In this document: piece by piece, positions 9,226 to 18,067 of the stretch
Position numbering within the stretch: the stretch's first letter is position 1
Layout: each line of letters starts with the position of its first letter
DNA from: Asticcacaulis sp. ZE23SCel15
GTDB taxonomy: Bacteria; Pseudomonadota; Alphaproteobacteria; Caulobacterales; Caulobacteraceae
Assembly (NCBI RefSeq): GCF_030505395.1
Contig: NZ_CP130044.1
Location: 1,721,001-1,785,000, forward strand
Reading direction: 5' to 3'
DNA length: 64,000 bases
Program-made: the position numbers and the translations under genes
The notes under the pieces: model-generated
What the model was told of the DNA's origin: nothing
What the model saw: only the letters and a program-made list of their open reading frames with translations
The model's database searches: none

Positions 9226-9259
9226 AAAACCCCCGCCGGAGCGATCCAGCGGGGGTTTT
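9226..9259. terminator. Rho-independent terminator (bidirectional)
   Basis: Perfect 11-bp stem AAAACCCCCGC (9226-9236) with GCGGGGGTTTT (9249-9259) and a 12-nt loop. A-tract/T-tract ends make it usable on both strands. It directly follows the stop of the 62-residue gene on the minus strand and so closes the GH74 operon. Confidence 0.85.
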
Positions 9260-9260
9260 G

Positions 9261-9449
9261 TTATTTGCGCTTGAACGGCAGGGGCCGGTCGGGATCGATG
9301 TTCAGGCTCACCAGCCACGCCCTAACGGCCTCGACCTTGCGGGCCTGCTCCAGCTTCTGTTCGCAGATCATGTCCTCGACCGCCCACATATAGGTGCGCA
9401 ATTTGCGGGCATAGAGGCTGATCGGGCAGCAGGGGTCATCAACAGGCAT
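9261..9449 (-). CDS. Small protein of unknown function, last gene of the GH74 operon
   Basis: A 62-residue ORF 26 bp after the fucosidase stop and flush against a strong terminator, which is the main reason to believe it. It starts MPVDDPCCPIS with a vicinal cysteine pair, has a third cysteine (MICEQK), a central amphipathic helix rich in Glu, Lys and Arg, and a basic C-terminus (PLPFKRK). AAGGAA lies about 13 nt before the ATG. There is no signal peptide or membrane segment, so a cytoplasmic location is expected. I do not recognise the family. The Cys pair could bind metal, but nothing here shows it. Confidence 0.5.
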   Translation of the reverse strand: MPVDDPCCPISLYARKLRTYMWAVEDMICEQKLEQARKVEAVRAWLVSLNIDPDRPLPFKRK

Positions 9450-9475
9450 TAAGGCGCGGGTTCCTTATGGGCGGA

Positions 9476-11110
9476 CTAAACCAGAGTCTGGCCGGTGATT
9501 TTCAGCACCGGCGTTGCGGCCGGACGCTGAGCGGGCAGTTTCACATTTAGTCCGTCTGGAGACAATTCAAATTCCAGAGGTTGAGCTATACCCAAAAGTT
9601 CAACACGTTCAATAGTGGCTTTGGAAGTGAGCGTATTTTTTGCGAACGTGGTTATGAGCATCTGCTGGTTTTCGGGCCAGTCCTGCGCCAGCGCATAAAG
9701 CGCGCCGTCCTTAGTGGTGAAGCGGATATCCTGAGCGGTAAAGGGTTTGGCGGCGGCTTCGTTCTGGTGTCCGGCGCCGACTTCGGTCGGGCCTTCGCCA
9801 AACGTGTGCCACGCGCGAGTGCCAAAGATCGCCTCGCCATTAACCGCCATCCATGCCGCCATGTCCTCAAGTATGGCCACTTCCTTCTCGTCGATTTCGC
9901 CATTGCCGCGAATCGGGATCGACAGCAGAAGGTTGCCATTTTTCGAGACGGCATCGGTCAGCAACTGAATGACGTTCTTGGCCGATTTATAGCCATCGCG
10001 CTCATACAGAGCGCGGTCATAGTGCCAGTTGCCGATGCAGGTGCAGGTCTGCCAGTATTCGGGCCTTAGGTACGCCGACGCCCCACGCTCGACATTGTTG
10101 GTCAGGGCCTTAGCCTGAATGGAATCCAATTTGTTGCCAGTCACCACCGCTTCGTTTTTGCCATGCCATTTGGTGGACTGGTTATAAAGGTAAGCCGTGG
10201 CCTCAAGGCCGACCCCGGCCAACGGCGTGACATAGTTGTCCATATAGACAAAATCGGGACGGTACTTATCCATCAGGTCGTTCTGACGGGCCAGCCATTG
10301 CTTGGCGTAATAGGGGTTATTCTTCGGCTGGTCTTCGGTCCATTCACCGGAGGTTTTGTCGTTGAACGCCTGCATGTCTTTGATCGAGGTAATGCCATCG
10401 GGCGGGACCATGCCCTCGGCCGGGCCGGTATAAAGTTCCTGCGGATCAAGGCCGTCCCACCATGTGCCCTTGCCGTCCTTTTTGGTCAGGCGGAAGGCGT
10501 CATAGCGCACGCCTTGCAGTGGACCCTCGGCATCATAGCCATAGGCGGTCTGCCACCAGTGCCAGGCGTGGGCCGAGTGATTGGACACACCAAAGCGCAA
10601 CCCTTGCGCCTTCACCAGCTTTTCCCAGGTGCCGACGATATCCTTTTTCGGGCCGACTCGCACACTGTTCCAGGCGTGGTATTTGGAGTTGTACAGATCG
10701 AGATTATCGTGGTGGTTGGCCATGGCGACAATATATTTGGCCCCCGCCGCCTTATAAAGTTTGGTCAGGGTTTCCGGTTGCCACTTGTCGGCTTTCCACT
10801 GACCGATGATGTCCAGAAAGCCGGTTTTGCTAGGGTGGCCATAGTGTTTGACGTGGTGGTCGTAATAGAAATTGCCCTGCATATACATCTGACGACCGTA
10901 CCAGTCGCCGGCCTCTGGCACGCACTGTGGCCCCCAGTGCGCCCAGATGCCGAGTTTGGCGTCCTTGAACCAGTCCGGCGTTTGATAGTTCTCAGACAAA
11001 GACTCCCAGGTCGATTTGAAGGTGACCGGTTTGGCGTGAGACGCAGGCGCCATTGCGGCGGCAGTAAGGGCCGAACCTGTGGCCAGAAGATCGCGGCGGG
11101 TGGTGGTCAT
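9476..11110 (-). CDS. Exported GH29 alpha-L-fucosidase
   Basis: A 544-residue GH29 retaining fucosidase, removing the terminal L-fucose of fucogalactoxyloglucan. The N-terminus TTTRRDLLATG...SHA is a twin-arginine signal. Barrel landmarks include WFKDAKLGIWAHWGP, the substrate-binding HH pair in ANHHDNLDLYNS, and YRPDFVYMDN, where Asp291 is the nucleophile; a C-terminal beta domain follows. Its ATG overlaps the stop of the upstream acetylesterase by 4 bp, so the two are translationally coupled in the order GH74, CE20, GH29. The fuc operon at 26-34 kb can catabolise the released sugar. Substrate linkage is inferred from context. Confidence 0.92.
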   Translation of the reverse strand: MTTTRRDLLATGSALTAAAMAPASHAKPVTFKSTWESLSENYQTPDWFKDAKLGIWAHWGPQCVPEAGDWYGRQMYMQGNFYYDHHVKHYGHPSKTGFLDIIGQWKADKWQPETLTKLYKAAGAKYIVAMANHHDNLDLYNSKYHAWNSVRVGPKKDIVGTWEKLVKAQGLRFGVSNHSAHAWHWWQTAYGYDAEGPLQGVRYDAFRLTKKDGKGTWWDGLDPQELYTGPAEGMVPPDGITSIKDMQAFNDKTSGEWTEDQPKNNPYYAKQWLARQNDLMDKYRPDFVYMDNYVTPLAGVGLEATAYLYNQSTKWHGKNEAVVTGNKLDSIQAKALTNNVERGASAYLRPEYWQTCTCIGNWHYDRALYERDGYKSAKNVIQLLTDAVSKNGNLLLSIPIRGNGEIDEKEVAILEDMAAWMAVNGEAIFGTRAWHTFGEGPTEVGAGHQNEAAAKPFTAQDIRFTTKDGALYALAQDWPENQQMLITTFAKNTLTSKATIERVELLGIAQPLEFELSPDGLNVKLPAQRPAATPVLKITGQTLV

Positions 11111-13044
11111 GGAATGGCCTCTTCAAACGGAATTGCGGGCAGGTCTTGGTCGGAATAGAGATTAACATAGGGCGCGTCGGCCCAGGCATAGCGCACGAAT
11201 TTTGCGTCCGGCGTGTAGGCGGCCTTGAGCGTGACCTGTGTGCCCGACACATCGGCGGTCGTGAACCGGCAGGTTTTGGCGGCATCGCAGACTTCAAACC
11301 CGATGGCCTGAGCCGAGGAATAGGTTTTAAGCGCATTATCGAAGGTGATGACGATATCGGCCCCGGTGCGAATCACCTTGACCGGCTGCGGGCCGCCGGA
11401 GACGACCGCCTCACCATAGGCGACCTTGCGCGCCGCCAGCGCCAGACGCTGCCCCACCACGGTTTTTTGGGTGGGATGGATATCAACGCGATCCCCAAAA
11501 TCAATCGCCACGGCCAGACCGGTGTTCGGATCAGCATTAACGGTCTGACGCTGGGCTTCGCGTAGTTCAGCCCATGCCGATTGGGTGGGCACCTTCGCGA
11601 CCGGCCCGAAATTGGCGAGTTGCACCACCAGAAACGGCAGGTCAGGGGCGTCGAATGCGCGGCGCCAGTCCTTGATCAGAGCGGGCAGCAGACGGGCATA
11701 TTCGGCGGGCTGAGACACATTGGACTCGCCCTGATACCAGGCCGCCCCTTTGAGGGTGTAGGGGGCAATCGGGGCGATCATACCGTTATAGAGGTTGGTC
11801 AGGCCGCTGGTCGCCAGCCACGGGGTCGAGGGCGAATTTTTAAGTGCATTGAGCGGGGCCGAGACCTTATATTTCCACTGAGCGGGCAGGGTGACGCCCG
11901 ATCCGTCCGGAAACGCGATCCGCCGGTCTTGGGGCTTACCCCACAATCCGCCGCCGCCGCCGGAATCGTAGGCGCGCACGGCAATGACGTTTTTTCCGGC
12001 CCTTAGTGTCCCCGCCGGAATGGCATAGGTGCGCGGCGCGTTCCAGCTTTCGGTGGTGCCCACGACCTTACCGTTCACGAACGTGGTGTCGCCGTCATCG
12101 ACGGGGCCGAGTTCAACTACAGCGGCCTGTTTTGCCTGCGCGGCGGTCAGCGTGACCGTGGTGCGATACCAGATCACCCCGTCGAAATAGGTAAGTTCCG
12201 GCTTGCCTGCACTTTCCCAGAAGCCATTGGCGGTGATTGTGTCCCAGCCGCTGTCGTTGAAATCGCGGGTCGCCCAGGTGGCCTTAGTTTTGGCGTCCGG
12301 TTCGTTGGTGTTCCACCAGTCGAGCATGATCGTCTGCCAGGCGGTTTTGGCCTTGGCCTCATCGCGGCTGTAGGTTTTGAGCGCCTCAAGACCCTGATCA
12401 TAGGTTTTCAGATCGCGCAGGGCCGGTTCGGACATCCATGACTGAATGGTGGTGCCGCCCCATGACGAATGGATCATGCCGATGGGGACGTTTTGGGTTT
12501 TTTGCAGTTCCTTGGCCATGAAATAGCACACCGCCGAGGTATCGCCGGTGCTCTCTGGCGAGGCGGCGCGCCATTCCAGTCGTTTGGGCAGGGCGTCCAG
12601 CGGCAGGGCTTTCGCGTCGCGTTCCACCGTCACAAAGCGGATATCGGGATTGGCCGAGTTCTGGATTTCGTTATAGGCATTGGTGGCGTACCGCGTCTGA
12701 AACTCCATGTTCGACTGACCCGAACACAGCCAGACATCGCCCATGACGACATCATTTAGCGTTGTAGTCGTAGCGCCGCTGGTGGCCTTAATCGTATGCG
12801 GCCCACCGGCCTTGGTAGCGGGCAGGGTCACCGTCCACTGGCCTTTAGAGTTGGCGGTGACAGTGACGTCTGTGCCGTTTAAGTTGACGGTTACGGGTGC
12901 GCCCGCATTCGCCGTGCCCCAGACCTTGACCGGGGTGTCACGTTGCAAGACCGCGTGGTCATTGAAGATGTTGTCAAAGGCGACCTGCGCATATGCCGGT
13001 GACACCGCGCTCAAGGCCGCGATAGTTGTCCATAAAACCCGCAT
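11107..13044 (-). CDS. Secreted SGNH acetylesterase, CE20-like (xyloglucan acetylesterase)
   Basis: A 645-residue esterase of the sialate-O-acetylesterase (SASA/SGNH) fold. After a signal peptide (SPAYAQ) comes an Ig-like N-terminal domain, then the first half of the SGNH domain with LCSGQSNMEF (nucleophile Ser111) and SSWGGT. A jelly-roll insertion lies at about residues 240-400, and the second half carries YQGESN and DRVDIHP (catalytic Asp/His). This split architecture matches carbohydrate esterase family 20, defined by an enzyme from a Xanthomonas xyloglucan locus that deacetylates galactose units. Its place between GH74 (9-bp gap) and GH29 (4-bp overlap) supports the same job. Confidence 0.85.
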   Translation of the reverse strand: MRVLWTTIAALSAVSPAYAQVAFDNIFNDHAVLQRDTPVKVWGTANAGAPVTVNLNGTDVTVTANSKGQWTVTLPATKAGGPHTIKATSGATTTTLNDVVMGDVWLCSGQSNMEFQTRYATNAYNEIQNSANPDIRFVTVERDAKALPLDALPKRLEWRAASPESTGDTSAVCYFMAKELQKTQNVPIGMIHSSWGGTTIQSWMSEPALRDLKTYDQGLEALKTYSRDEAKAKTAWQTIMLDWWNTNEPDAKTKATWATRDFNDSGWDTITANGFWESAGKPELTYFDGVIWYRTTVTLTAAQAKQAAVVELGPVDDGDTTFVNGKVVGTTESWNAPRTYAIPAGTLRAGKNVIAVRAYDSGGGGGLWGKPQDRRIAFPDGSGVTLPAQWKYKVSAPLNALKNSPSTPWLATSGLTNLYNGMIAPIAPYTLKGAAWYQGESNVSQPAEYARLLPALIKDWRRAFDAPDLPFLVVQLANFGPVAKVPTQSAWAELREAQRQTVNADPNTGLAVAIDFGDRVDIHPTQKTVVGQRLALAARKVAYGEAVVSGGPQPVKVIRTGADIVITFDNALKTYSSAQAIGFEVCDAAKTCRFTTADVSGTQVTLKAAYTPDAKFVRYAWADAPYVNLYSDQDLPAIPFEEAIP

Positions 13045-13053
13045 GATATCCCC

Positions 13054-15264
13054 TTACTGTTTTGCTTCTGGCAGTTTGAAATCGCCGTAAAGTACGCCGC
13101 GCCCGTCTGTGCCGATATAGAGCCTGCCGAATACCTTGGGGTCGCCCGCCATGACGCCGCGGATCGAGCCAAACTGCTTTGACGGCGTGGTCAACCTGAC
13201 CCAGCGCGCCCCCAGATCGGATGAGAAATATAACCCTTCCCGGTCGTTGAGCTTACCCCAGACAAACAGGGACGGATAGGTCTCACCGGGGGCAGATTTG
13301 CCAAAAGCTACCGCCCAGGCTTCCTGAAAACCGGGCAGGGTCGAAAAGGTTTTGCCGCCGTCATCGGAGACATTAAGCCCGTTCCAGCCGCCGACCCACA
13401 GATGGCCTTCGTTGCCGGGTGCTGCCCGCATCCGCCCGCCCCAATCGACGGCATTGGTGGTTACGACCTTAAACGTCAGGCCGCCGTCTTCCGAGGCGTA
13501 GACCGTTTTTTTGCGGTTGTCGTAGAGATAGAATTTCTTTGGGTTCACTCGGTCGGCAATCGGGAAGATATGGCTCTCGGAATTGACCGGCGCGCCTGCC
13601 GACTTGACCCATGTCCGGCCCTTATCCATTGAGACGTAGGGCTCAGATTTCGCAGGCATCCACACCCACGACGCGCCGTTTGCCGATACGCCGATGCCCA
13701 TGGTCTGATAGTCAGTGCCGGTGACGGCGGGGGGACGTGACGCAAAGCCGGTCCAGGTCTTACCGCCATCCTCGGAATAATAGCCGAACGGTGGACGGTC
13801 GGAGGTGCGCACGATCAGGCTGGGTTTCAATTCCGCGAAATCCATGCCGCGCGTGTGGACGCCGTTGGGCTGAAAATAGGTCGAGTTTTTCGCGGACGCC
13901 AGATCATCGTGCCTGAATCCGCCAATATCGCCTAGTGCCGAAAACACCGGCGCGCCAACCGGAGGCGAGATCAGTTCCAGCACGGCGGTTTCTTCCAGGC
14001 CCTGATTGGTGAAGCGCCAGTTGAGCTTTGCGCCAGCCTCAACGCTGGCCAATTCGCGGTTCTCCCACAGGCCATAGCCGGTGACATAAAACACCCGGTT
14101 GGAATCGAACGGGTCGATATCGATATCGCCGATCCAGTGGCCGAGGTGGTCATGGCTGCCGCCCGCATAAGGCAGTAACCACGGCGCTTGGGATGTGTCG
14201 AAGGTCGATTTTTTACTAAGCGGCGTCCACGATTTCCCGCCATTGGTCGAGCGGAAAATTTCATCACCCGCACCCCAGCGGTTAAGCGTCGAGACCACCA
14301 GCGTGCCGGGTTTTTGGCGGTCCAGCGACAAGCCGGCATAGCCAAAGGTCTCAGTTGTGGGCTTAAGCGGGGTGATGTCGAACCAGTGGTAGTTGTCGGG
14401 ATCAAAGTGTCTGACCGCGCCGTCCTTGACGCCGTTAGGGCCGATCCCGTCGGCGAAGGTCATGAACAGCAGGCCGCCCGCATCAAATTCGGCGTGGTGG
14501 GGCATCAGGCCTTTGGGGGTGCCGGGCACCGCGACCCAGGTCGCACCGTTATCATGAGATGCATAAAAGCTTTTGCCGTCTTTCGCTTCGACGCCCGCAT
14601 AGAGGCTGCCTTTCCCGTCCGGCAACACCCACAGCATATGTTCTGCGGGCAGGGCATTTTTTGTCCATGTCAGGCCTGCATCCGCGCTGCGCCACAGGCC
14701 GTCACGGCTGGTGCCCAACCATAAGGTCTGCGGGTTGGCGGGATCGACCACAAGGCGCTCACCGGTAGAGCGACCATCGGCATTGCCCCCCAGCCAGAAC
14801 GGCAGTTCGGTCTTGGTGAAGGTCTTGCCGCGGTCCTTGGAAATCAGGATTGCCCCTTTGCGGGCATTGCCGCCGAGATACTCACCGGCGGCCAGATAAA
14901 CGCGGTCAGGATTTTGGGGATCAAGGCCGATCGAGAGCACGCCATAAAGCTGCGAATCGGCCTTACCCAGAAAATCGAGCATCTGCACCCAGCGACCGGC
15001 GGCGGCATCAAAACGGTAGGCGCCGCCAATATCGGTACGGGCATAGACAAGGCCCTTTTCGGTCGGATGGAACACCACGCCGGGCACAAAGCCACCGCCC
15101 AGGATTTCGACATTCTGCCAGGTGTAAACGGGGGCTGTAGTCTGTTTGGGGGGCGGTTTTGGGGCTGGTGTTTGAGGCGGGGCCGGCGTTTGCGCCAGAG
15201 TTGTTGATGTGAGCGCTAACATGGCGACTGACATCCCAGCCGCAATTAAACCTTCCCGTACCAT
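13054..15264 (-). CDS. Secreted GH74 endo-xyloglucanase
   Basis: A 736-residue GH74 enzyme built from two seven-bladed propellers, with repeated Asp-box-like segments (SKDRGKTF, SADAGLTW, STNGGKSW, SEDGGKTW, SDDGGKTF). It hydrolyses the beta-1,4-glucan backbone of xyloglucan with inversion. A signal peptide and a Pro/Thr-rich linker (residues about 26-44) precede the catalytic part. Candidate catalytic aspartates are Asp78 in YARTDIGGAYR and about Asp446 in SALGDIGGFRH. GGGAAG precedes the ATG at 15264. It heads the reverse operon GH74-CE20-GH29-orphan. A LacI-type operator (15208-15221) lies inside its signal-peptide codons. Confidence 0.94.
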   Translation of the reverse strand: MVREGLIAAGMSVAMLALTSTTLAQTPAPPQTPAPKPPPKQTTAPVYTWQNVEILGGGFVPGVVFHPTEKGLVYARTDIGGAYRFDAAAGRWVQMLDFLGKADSQLYGVLSIGLDPQNPDRVYLAAGEYLGGNARKGAILISKDRGKTFTKTELPFWLGGNADGRSTGERLVVDPANPQTLWLGTSRDGLWRSADAGLTWTKNALPAEHMLWVLPDGKGSLYAGVEAKDGKSFYASHDNGATWVAVPGTPKGLMPHHAEFDAGGLLFMTFADGIGPNGVKDGAVRHFDPDNYHWFDITPLKPTTETFGYAGLSLDRQKPGTLVVSTLNRWGAGDEIFRSTNGGKSWTPLSKKSTFDTSQAPWLLPYAGGSHDHLGHWIGDIDIDPFDSNRVFYVTGYGLWENRELASVEAGAKLNWRFTNQGLEETAVLELISPPVGAPVFSALGDIGGFRHDDLASAKNSTYFQPNGVHTRGMDFAELKPSLIVRTSDRPPFGYYSEDGGKTWTGFASRPPAVTGTDYQTMGIGVSANGASWVWMPAKSEPYVSMDKGRTWVKSAGAPVNSESHIFPIADRVNPKKFYLYDNRKKTVYASEDGGLTFKVVTTNAVDWGGRMRAAPGNEGHLWVGGWNGLNVSDDGGKTFSTLPGFQEAWAVAFGKSAPGETYPSLFVWGKLNDREGLYFSSDLGARWVRLTTPSKQFGSIRGVMAGDPKVFGRLYIGTDGRGVLYGDFKLPEAKQ
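15208..15221. promoter_or_regulatory. LacI-type operator inside the GH74 coding start
   Basis: TGTGAGCGCTAACA matches TGNNANCGNTNNCA and lies 43-57 bp downstream of the GH74 start codon, within the signal-peptide codons. As an intragenic site it could be a downstream operator acting by roadblock or looping. Confidence 0.45.
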
Positions 15265-15548
15265 ATCTGCTTCCCGTTATGTTTTTAGTGCCTGTTTCAG
15301 AAATCGTGCGCAAATTTTATTTTGCGTTTGCGAAGGGGATTGCTGATCAAGCCTTTGATATTTGTAGGATAAAATATGACAGCGTTAGACAATAATGCAA
15401 GATGGAAAAGATTTCACAGGTGAAAATCGCGCCATTTGCTTTGAACGCGAAAGCGGATTATGGCTATAGCTGGTTGATTACATATCATTTTCATTATCAT
15501 CGCCGGGGAAAGCGAGTGGTAATAAAATGAATAAGCTAGGGGAACAAC

Positions 15549-16601
15549 TTGGCGAGAAAAGTCGGGCGTCGCGGCGGCAATATAGTGACTATTCATGATG
15601 TGGCACGTCATGTGGGCGTATCGCCCATGACCGTGTCGCGGGTCATCAATGGCGAAAAAAATGTGCGTGAGGAAACCCGTCAAAAGGTTCTGGCCTCGGT
15701 TGAGGCCCTCAACTATTCGCCGAATATGGCGGCGCGCAGTCTGGCGACGCAGGATGTGGCGCGGGTGGCCCTGCTGTATTCCAACCCGTCGTCGGCCTAT
15801 CTCAGCGAGTTTTTGTTAGGCATCCTTGAGCAAAGCGCCCAGAGCGGCTGTCAGCTTACGATCGAGAGCTGTGACGGGCCCGAAGGGGCGGCATCGGCGA
15901 TTGAGAAGCTGAAATCCACCGGCACGGACGGGGTCGTACTGCCCGCCCCGTTGTCGGATTCAACGCGCGTGGCCAAGGCGCTTAAGGATCTCAATATCCC
16001 GTTTGTGGGCGTGGCGACAGCGCGGCCCTCGGCCGATATAACTTCGGTCAGTATCGACGACTATAAGGCCGCCTATTCGATGACCAAGCGCCTGATCGCG
16101 CTGGGGCACCGCCGGATCGGCTTCATCAAAGGCCACCCGAATAACTACGGTAGCCAGCTTCGCTATGACGGCTTTGTGGCGGCCATGGCCAAGGCGGGGC
16201 TTGAGGTCGACGATTCGGATGTGGTGCAGGGCTATTTCACCTATCGCTCCGGCTTTGATGCCGCCGAAACCCTGCTAGGGCGTGAGGAACGGCCAACGGC
16301 GATTTTCGCCTCCAACGATGACATGGCCGCAGGGGCCGTGGCGACCGCCCATCGGCTGGGGCTGGATGTGCCGTCTCAGGTGTCAATCGTCGGATTCGAT
16401 GACACGGCCATGGCGACCATGGTCTGGCCGGAACTGACGACCGTGCGTCAGCCGATCTCGGATATGTCGGCGCTGGCGCTGAAACTGTTGCTGGATCAGA
16501 TCCGGGCTAAGCGTACCGGCACGCCCTACACGCCGATCCGTGAAATCCGCGATTTCTCCCTGATTGAGCGCCAATCGTCGGCCGCGGTAAGTGATACCTG
16601 A
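15549..16601 (+). CDS. LacI-family transcriptional regulator (XylR-like)
   Basis: A 350-residue LacI/GalR regulator with helix-turn-helix VTIHDVARHVGVSPMTVSRV, hinge helix YSPNMAARSLAT and a periplasmic-binding-protein-like sensor domain (GHRRIGFIKGHP, FASNDDMAAGA, VSIVGFDD). It is divergent from the GH74 operon and upstream of xylX, which points to xylose or a xyloglucan fragment as inducer and to the shared TGNNANCGNTNNCA sites as targets. The frame opens with TTG at 15549 preceded by AGGGGAA; an in-frame GTG at 15585 would give the more usual LacI N-terminus (VTIHDVA) but has a poorer ribosome site. Target assignment is inference. Confidence 0.9.
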   Translation: MARKVGRRGGNIVTIHDVARHVGVSPMTVSRVINGEKNVREETRQKVLASVEALNYSPNMAARSLATQDVARVALLYSNPSSAYLSEFLLGILEQSAQSGCQLTIESCDGPEGAASAIEKLKSTGTDGVVLPAPLSDSTRVAKALKDLNIPFVGVATARPSADITSVSIDDYKAAYSMTKRLIALGHRRIGFIKGHPNNYGSQLRYDGFVAAMAKAGLEVDDSDVVQGYFTYRSGFDAAETLLGREERPTAIFASNDDMAAGAVATAHRLGLDVPSQVSIVGFDDTAMATMVWPELTTVRQPISDMSALALKLLLDQIRAKRTGTPYTPIREIRDFSLIERQSSAAVSDT

Positions 16602-16698
16602 GTTTTTACGCGTCATGTAAAATCTGACGGGGATGGCCCCAAAATTCGCACTGCACCATGAGTGTTTTGGCTTGACATGAGCCTGTCGGCAGCGCAAA

Positions 16699-16712
16699 TG
16701 GTAGCGCTATCA
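16699..16712. promoter_or_regulatory. LacI-type operator upstream of xylX
   Basis: TGGTAGCGCTATCA, within a 17-bp near-palindrome (16698-16714), about 125 bp before the xylX start and downstream of the divergent-side regulator gene. A TTGACA lies at 16672-16677. Caulobacter xylX is known to be repressed by a LacI-type protein at a similar palindrome. Confidence 0.7.
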
Positions 16713-16836
16713 TGGCGTAAAAGCTAACGGCGCGTTCAATTTTGACGGTTTTGGCAAAAATGCCAGAGTCGCCATGACGTTGAGTGCGTGCGTTTTGTTA
16801 CATGCGCACAAGGAAAAATTGAGGAAAAACAAGGCC

Positions 16837-18033
16837 ATGTCAAATGCCGACCACAGCCTGATCAGCGCCCTTCCACAGGATTGGCGTGACGCAACCCTGA
16901 TGGGTCGCATCCTTCTGCCGGAAGGCCCAACGCCCGTTATGGTTCGCGGTGGTAAGGTCTATGACATGACGCCGGTGGCGCCGACCGTGGCGCAACTGAT
17001 GGCGGTGTGGCCTGAAACGGGCGCGCCTACGGGTGGTAAACTGCTCGGTGACCTCGAAGGCTTTAATTTCACGACCACATGGTCGGGTGAGGCATCCAAA
17101 GACAAACTGCTGTCGCCGATTGATCTGCAATGCGTCAAGGCGGCCGGCGTGACCTTTGCAGTGTCGGCGGTCGAGCGCGTGATCGAAGAACGCGCCCGCG
17201 GCGATGCCGATAAGGCGCAAGGCATCCGTGATGCCCTGAAAGAGCGTATCGGGGCCGATATCCGCTCGGTCGTGCCGGGTTCTGATGATGCCGCCAAGCT
17301 GAAAGACGCCCTGATCGCCGATGGCATGTGGTCGCAATACCTCGAAGTCGCGATTGGCCCTGACGCCGAAGTGTTCACCAAGGGGCCTGTGCTGTCGTCG
17401 ATCGGCTGGGGCGATGAGGTCGGTATTCGATCCAACTCGACCTGGAACAACCCCGAACCCGAAGTGGTTTTGGTGGTTGATCCGAAGGGCCGTCCGGTTG
17501 GGGCTATGCTCGGCAACGATGTCAATCTGCGCTGTTTTGAGGGTCGCTCGGCCCTGCTGCTGGGTAAGGCTAAAGACAATAACGCCTCGACCGGCCTTGG
17601 GCCGTTCATCCGCATGTTCGATGACAGCTTTGGCATTGACGATGTCCGTCAGGCCAAGCTCGATCTCGATATCACTGGCCCTGAAGGCTATGTGCTGAAG
17701 GGTAAGTCGAGCATGACCGAGATCAGCCGCGATCCGCTCGAACTGGTGCGCCAGACCCTGTCTGAGCATCAATATCCCGATGGCTTTATCCTGATGATGG
17801 GCACGTTGTTTGCCCCGACGCAGGACCGCGACGTTCCGGGCCGTGGCTTTACCCATAAGGTCGGCGATATCGTCAGCGTATCCTCACCGAAACTGGGCAC
17901 CTTGACTAACCGCGTGGTGACCTCAAAAGAGGCGAAGCCTTGGAATTATGGCATTGTTGACCTGATGCAAAATCTGGCCGGTCGCGGCCTGCTGAATACC
18001 AAAAAAGTACAGCCGCACGACGCGGTCGCGTAA
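16837..18033 (+). CDS. xylX: 2-keto-3-deoxy-D-xylonate dehydratase, FAH superfamily
   Basis: A 398-residue fumarylacetoacetate-hydrolase-superfamily protein corresponding to Caulobacter XylX, which dehydrates 2-keto-3-deoxy-D-xylonate to alpha-ketoglutarate semialdehyde in the Weimberg pathway. The C-terminal FAH fold shows WNNPEPEVVLVVD (metal-binding acidic residues), GNDVNLRCFEGRSALLLGKAKDN and MMGTLFAPTQDRD. The N-terminal 100 residues are the longer extension usual in this subgroup. The start is set at ATG 16837 (MSNADHS), where homologous sequence begins; an in-frame upstream ATG at 16774 would add a basic, unconserved segment. It is the first gene of the xyl operon. Identification rests on domain plus the xylBCD neighbours. 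Confidence 0.88.
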   Translation: MSNADHSLISALPQDWRDATLMGRILLPEGPTPVMVRGGKVYDMTPVAPTVAQLMAVWPETGAPTGGKLLGDLEGFNFTTTWSGEASKDKLLSPIDLQCVKAAGVTFAVSAVERVIEERARGDADKAQGIRDALKERIGADIRSVVPGSDDAAKLKDALIADGMWSQYLEVAIGPDAEVFTKGPVLSSIGWGDEVGIRSNSTWNNPEPEVVLVVDPKGRPVGAMLGNDVNLRCFEGRSALLLGKAKDNNASTGLGPFIRMFDDSFGIDDVRQAKLDLDITGPEGYVLKGKSSMTEISRDPLELVRQTLSEHQYPDGFILMMGTLFAPTQDRDVPGRGFTHKVGDIVSVSSPKLGTLTNRVVTSKEAKPWNYGIVDLMQNLAGRGLLNTKKVQPHDAVA

Positions 18034-18067
18034 AAAATAAATACAACTAAAGAAAGTATGGGGACCG

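Noticed and set aside
10163-11158. Forward open frame of about 331 codons opposite the fucosidase gene.
   Set aside because: It is an antisense shadow of GH29 with no domain match.
15377-15390. TGACAGCGTTAGAC, another possible LacI site between GH74 and the regulator.
   Set aside because: The right half lacks the final CA of the pattern, so it fails the criterion applied to the other six sites.
16840-17856. Reverse open frame of about 338 codons opposite xylX.
   Set aside because: His/Arg-rich antisense frame without family features; xylX is clearly the real gene.
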